Positions 23,810-25,946 of a stretch of 25,946 bases of DNA are shown here, piece by piece; position 1 is the first letter of the stretch; every line of letters begins with the position of its first letter. Under the pieces are notes generated by a model. That model was not told where the DNA came from. It worked only from the letters and a program-made list of their open reading frames with translations, and did not search any database. Origin of the DNA: Rhodoferax sp. (GTDB taxonomy: Bacteria > Pseudomonadota > Gammaproteobacteria > Burkholderiales > Burkholderiaceae_C); assembly GCA_028711355.1 (NCBI GenBank), contig JAQTSL010000009.1:1-25946 (forward strand). The letters are read 5' to 3'. Position numbers and translations under genes: made by a program.

Positions 23810-24966
23810 AGACAGCCAACAAACATCAGCGCATCGTGGTGGGTTTGAGTGGCGGTGTGGACTCCGCGCTCACCGCCTGGCTGCTCAAACGCCAGGGTCA
23901 TGAAGTGGTGGGCATCTTCATGAAAAACTGGGAAGACGACGATGACGGCGAATTCTGCTCGTCGCGTCAGGACTTTCTGGACGCCGCTGCCGTGGCCGAC
24001 GTGATTGGCATCGAGATTGAACACGTCAACTTTGCCGCTGATTACAAAGACCGCGTGTTTGCCGACTTTTTGCGCGAATACAGCGCCGGGCGCACCCCCA
24101 ACCCCGACATTTTGTGCAACGCCGAAATCAAGTTCAAGGCGTTTTTGGACCACGCCATGCGCCTGGGGGCCGACAAGATTGCCACCGGGCACTATGCGCG
24201 GGTGCGCTGCGTTAACCCTGATGGTGAAACCCTGGACGTGCACCGGGCGCAGTTGCAAGACGGTCGTTTTGAGTTGCTCAAGGGGCTGGACCCGGCCAAA
24301 GATCAAAGCTATTTTTTGCACCGGCTCAACCAGGCCCAACTATCGAAAACGCTGTTCCCGGTGGGCGAGTTGCTGAAAACCGAAGTGCGCCGCTTGGCGC
24401 TGGAGATTGGCCTGCCCAACGCCAAAAAGAAAGATTCCACCGGCATCTGCTTTATTGGTGAGCGGCCGTTTCGTGACTTTTTAAACCGCTACCTGGCCAA
24501 AGCGCCCGGACCGGTCAAAAATGACAAGGGCCAGACCATTGCCGAGCACGTTGGCCTGAGTTTTTACACGCTTGGCCAGCGCCAAGGCTTGGGCATTGGT
24601 GGCCTCAAAGCCAAAGGGGCACAACGCGGCGGTGGCGACCATGCGCCGTGGTTTGTGGCACGCAAGGACATGACCACCAACACCTTGTGGGTGGTGCAGG
24701 GGCATGAGCACCCGTGGTTGCAATCCAAAGCGTTGACAGCCGGGCAGGCAAGCTGGGTGGCGGGCGCGGCACCAGCCAGTGGTTCGTTAGCGGCCAAAAC
24801 GCGCTACCGCCAAGCTGATGCGTCTTGCACCTTGTCGGCGACTTCAGATACCGAATTCAACCTTGACTTTAATCAGCCGCAATGGGCTGTCACGCCCGGG
24901 CAGTCTGCCGTGCTGTATGACGGCGAGGTCTGTCTGGGCGGAGGTGTGATCGAGTCGAAGAGCTGA
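23806..24966 (+). CDS. mnmA: tRNA 2-thiouridylase MnmA
   Basis: Inserts sulfur at C2 of wobble uridine 34 in Lys, Glu and Gln tRNAs, using sulfur relayed from IscS/TusE. It is 386 residues. PP-loop ATP site GLSGGVDS (13-20); catalytic Cys104 in PNPDILCNAEIKF and Cys215 in DSTGICFIGER; tRNA-binding segments KDQSYFLHRL and LGQRQGLGIGG. A short extra Gly/His-rich stretch (KGAQRGGGDHAPW) precedes the conserved FVARKD. The start is GTG 23806 within GTGA, overlapping the nudix stop. The gene is convergent with the CsoR-family gene, 71 bases away. Confidence 0.97.
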   Translation: MKTANKHQRIVVGLSGGVDSALTAWLLKRQGHEVVGIFMKNWEDDDDGEFCSSRQDFLDAAAVADVIGIEIEHVNFAADYKDRVFADFLREYSAGRTPNPDILCNAEIKFKAFLDHAMRLGADKIATGHYARVRCVNPDGETLDVHRAQLQDGRFELLKGLDPAKDQSYFLHRLNQAQLSKTLFPVGELLKTEVRRLALEIGLPNAKKKDSTGICFIGERPFRDFLNRYLAKAPGPVKNDKGQTIAEHVGLSFYTLGQRQGLGIGGLKAKGAQRGGGDHAPWFVARKDMTTNTLWVVQGHEHPWLQSKALTAGQASWVAGAAPASGSLAAKTRYRQADASCTLSATSDTEFNLDFNQPQWAVTPGQSAVLYDGEVCLGGGVIESKS

Positions 24967-24981
24967 ATTTGCTCTGTTAAA

Positions 24982-25026
24982 GATAGCTGCCAGCACTTAC
25001 CCGATAAGTGATAGAGGCTTATTTCT
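24982..25026. repeat. Dispersed short repeat, copy C (between convergent mnmA and CsoR-family gene)
   Basis: Contains GATAGCTGCCAGCACTTA and GTGATAGAGGCTTATTTC, sharing the scaffold of copies A and B. Its centre forms a perfect hairpin CACTTA-CCCGA-TAAGTG (24994-25010). Situated between two converging genes with T-rich flanks, it could serve as a bidirectional transcription end. Confidence 0.6.
24994..25010. terminator. Possible bidirectional terminator hairpin between mnmA and the CsoR-family gene
   Basis: A 6-base perfect stem with 5-base loop lies 28 bases after the mnmA stop and 28 bases after the opposing stop. Neither side has an uninterrupted T-run, and the stem is A+T-rich, so it would be a weak terminator. 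Confidence 0.3.
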
Positions 25027-25037
25027 TATATAAACCC

Positions 25038-25328
25038 TCAGCCCATCCGCGCCAGCAGCGTTTCCATATCTTTGAGCATGGCGTTCAAATTTTCTTTCTG
25101 CAACGCGTCAGGCTGTAGGTGCTCGTGCAGCTCCTGCTCCATGAAGCACACCGTCATGCGCATGTAGGTGCTGTCCAGCGCCTTGCGCACCGCAGAAAAT
25201 TGCTGCGCGATTTTCAGGCACGGCTCGCCCTCTTCGATCATGCGCTGCACGCCGCGGATCTGCCCCTCGGCACGGCGCAGCCGATTCAGCACGTCGGCGC
25301 GGGCATCTTCATTGGTTAGGACCGTCAT
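25038..25328 (-). CDS. CsoR/FrmR/CstR-family metal- or persulfide-sensing repressor
   Basis: A small all-helical DNA-binding repressor of 96 residues (DUF156 family), with the conserved NRLRRAEGQIRGVQRMIEEGEPC opening. Sensing residues: Cys37 in GEPCLKI is the invariant family cysteine; a second cysteine, Cys61 in MTVCFMEQEL, stands at or next to the position of the copper-ligand His of CsoR, and the second CsoR cysteine four residues later is not present. Copper sensing by the usual Cys-His-Cys set is therefore unlikely. It lies 17 bases downstream of a DUF2892 gene that itself follows a sulfide:quinone oxidoreductase, so reactive sulfur sensing (CstR-like role) is the best inference. Formaldehyde (FrmR) or another ligand remains possible. 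Confidence 0.85.
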   Translation of the reverse strand: MTVLTNEDARADVLNRLRRAEGQIRGVQRMIEEGEPCLKIAQQFSAVRKALDSTYMRMTVCFMEQELHEHLQPDALQKENLNAMLKDMETLLARMG

Positions 25329-25345
25329 GACATTCTTTCAAAGGT

Positions 25346-25567
25346 TCAGTGGCAGCCAATCTGGTTCTCAGGCACACCGAGTTTTTTCAGGATGATACCC
25401 AGCGGGCAAAAGTTGGTGAAGCCCGACTGAAACAGGTTGGCACCCACAAACGCGGTGAAGGCCAGCGCCCATTTGCTGACGAAGAACGGACTGCCCTCGA
25501 CGCCCAGCGCCAGTGAAATCATGACGAAGAGGCCGGCAAAAACAAAAATGAAACGTTGAACGGACAT
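25346..25567 (-). CDS. DUF2892 (YgaP-like) inner-membrane protein
   Basis: A 73-residue protein with two predicted membrane helices (about 5-23 and 30-50) and the family tail GFTNFCPLGIILKKLGV. DUF2892 units occur alone or fused to rhodanese, as in YgaP, and are frequent next to sulfide oxidation genes; the conserved Cys54 in NFCPLG may take part in sulfur relay, which is an inference. A strong AAGGAG precedes ATG 25567. It sits between the sulfide:quinone oxidoreductase gene (27 bases) and the CsoR-family gene (17 bases), in one operon. Confidence 0.9.
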   Translation of the reverse strand: MSVQRFIFVFAGLFVMISLALGVEGSPFFVSKWALAFTAFVGANLFQSGFTNFCPLGIILKKLGVPENQIGCH

Positions 25568-25594
25568 GGTGATGACTCCTTGAGATAAAAAAAC

Positions 25595-25946
25595 TTACTT
25601 GTGAAGACGGTTGATGCCCAGCATGCCCATCACGTATTTTTCGTAGATGGGTTCGGAGGTGCCTTTTTTGAGCTTGCGCATGAAATATTTCTCGTAAGCG
25701 ATCTTGGCCAGATGCACCCATTTGCCTTTTTTGAACCAGTTCACATTGCGCGGAGGAATCTGCGGCAAAGCGACAAAGGCGGCACCGGTGTCGCCCATGT
25801 CGGCCAGGCAAACGGCATTCCAGGTGCCTTTGGCGGTGGCCGGTTTGCCCATCAGGTCGTCCGCGATGTTGTGGCAAATGGCGGTCATCATGCTTTCGAT
25901 CATGTAGCCGGTCTTGGGCGTGCCGGTGGGGACCGGCGTGACCTCC
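25595..25946 (-). CDS. sqr: Sulfide:quinone oxidoreductase family protein (C-terminal part, continues beyond window)
   Basis: About 117 C-terminal codons of an FAD-dependent sulfide:quinone oxidoreductase/flavocytochrome c sulfide dehydrogenase-type protein; the reading frame stays open through the window end, upstream of ATG 25903. Recognised segments: TPKTGYMIESM, HNIADDLMGKP, WNAVCLADMGDTGAAF and NVNWFKKGKWVHLAKIAYEKYF, which are characteristic of the SQR group with membrane-attached C-terminus. It would oxidise sulfide to polysulfide or persulfide and pass electrons to quinone. The FAD-binding N-terminus and first catalytic cysteines are outside the window, so SQR type and intactness cannot be judged. 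First visible gene of the operon with DUF2892 and the CsoR-family regulator. Confidence 0.88.
   Translation of the reverse strand, partial: EVTPVPTGTPKTGYMIESMMTAICHNIADDLMGKPATAKGTWNAVCLADMGDTGAAFVALPQIPPRNVNWFKKGKWVHLAKIAYEKYFMRKLKKGTSEPIYEKYVMGMLGINRLHK

Overview
The window looks like chromosomal DNA of a facultative betaproteobacterium, probably of the family Comamonadaceae (Rhodoferax/Polaromonas-like). The grounds are the hpf-ptsN-hprK block, GC-rich coding sequence, an FNR-type box, a sulfide:quinone oxidoreductase unit, and three scattered copies of a short AGCTGC...AGAGGCT repeat of a kind I associate with that family. The assignment is an inference; no rRNA or tRNA gene is present to fix it.

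Layout. 1-8916 (minus strand) is one tightly coupled type I secretion operon, in transcription order: outer-membrane factor with an extra C-terminal SPOR-like domain (8916-6790), a LuxR-type regulator with a degenerate cyclase-like domain and a STAND-type ATPase (6793-5108), a 1300-residue tandem ABC exporter (5121-1219), and an HlyD-family adaptor that runs off the window (1222-1). All joints overlap by 4-14 bases. This part is visibly richer in A+T than the rest. 8917-9252 is a gene-free promoter region. 9253-11108 (minus) holds a glutamine-synthetase-family ligase and a lone PIN-domain protein. 11175-14428 (minus) holds an RlmL-type rRNA methyltransferase, hprK, ptsN and hpf, with an intrinsic terminator between hpf and ptsN. 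14752-18266 (plus) holds corA and then mtnA, a class II aldolase and mtnP, the gene set of the 5'-methylthioadenosine 'DHAP shunt'. 18268-23161 (minus) holds a long-chain acyl-CoA ligase and the pntA-pntB transhydrogenase. 23309-24966 (plus) holds a NUDIX hydrolase and mnmA. 25038-25946 (minus) holds a sulfide:quinone oxidoreductase (partial), a DUF2892 membrane protein and a CsoR-family regulator with two cysteines.

How it fits together. The candidate unusual system is the 1-8916 secretion operon: it carries its own complex regulator, its ABC protein is an asymmetric fusion in which both H-loop histidines are replaced, and its outer-membrane partner has acquired a SPOR-like domain. No secreted substrate gene is visible in the window. 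The second point of interest is mtnA-aldolase-mtnP. The third is repeat invasion of genes: a short family repeat lies in frame inside the rRNA methyltransferase, another copy forms the C-terminus of the PIN protein, and a long palindrome supplies the methyltransferase stop codon. A perfect FNR consensus box lies between the divergent pnt and nudix-mnmA units.

No CRISPR array, complete insertion sequence, prophage gene, tRNA or rRNA was recognised.
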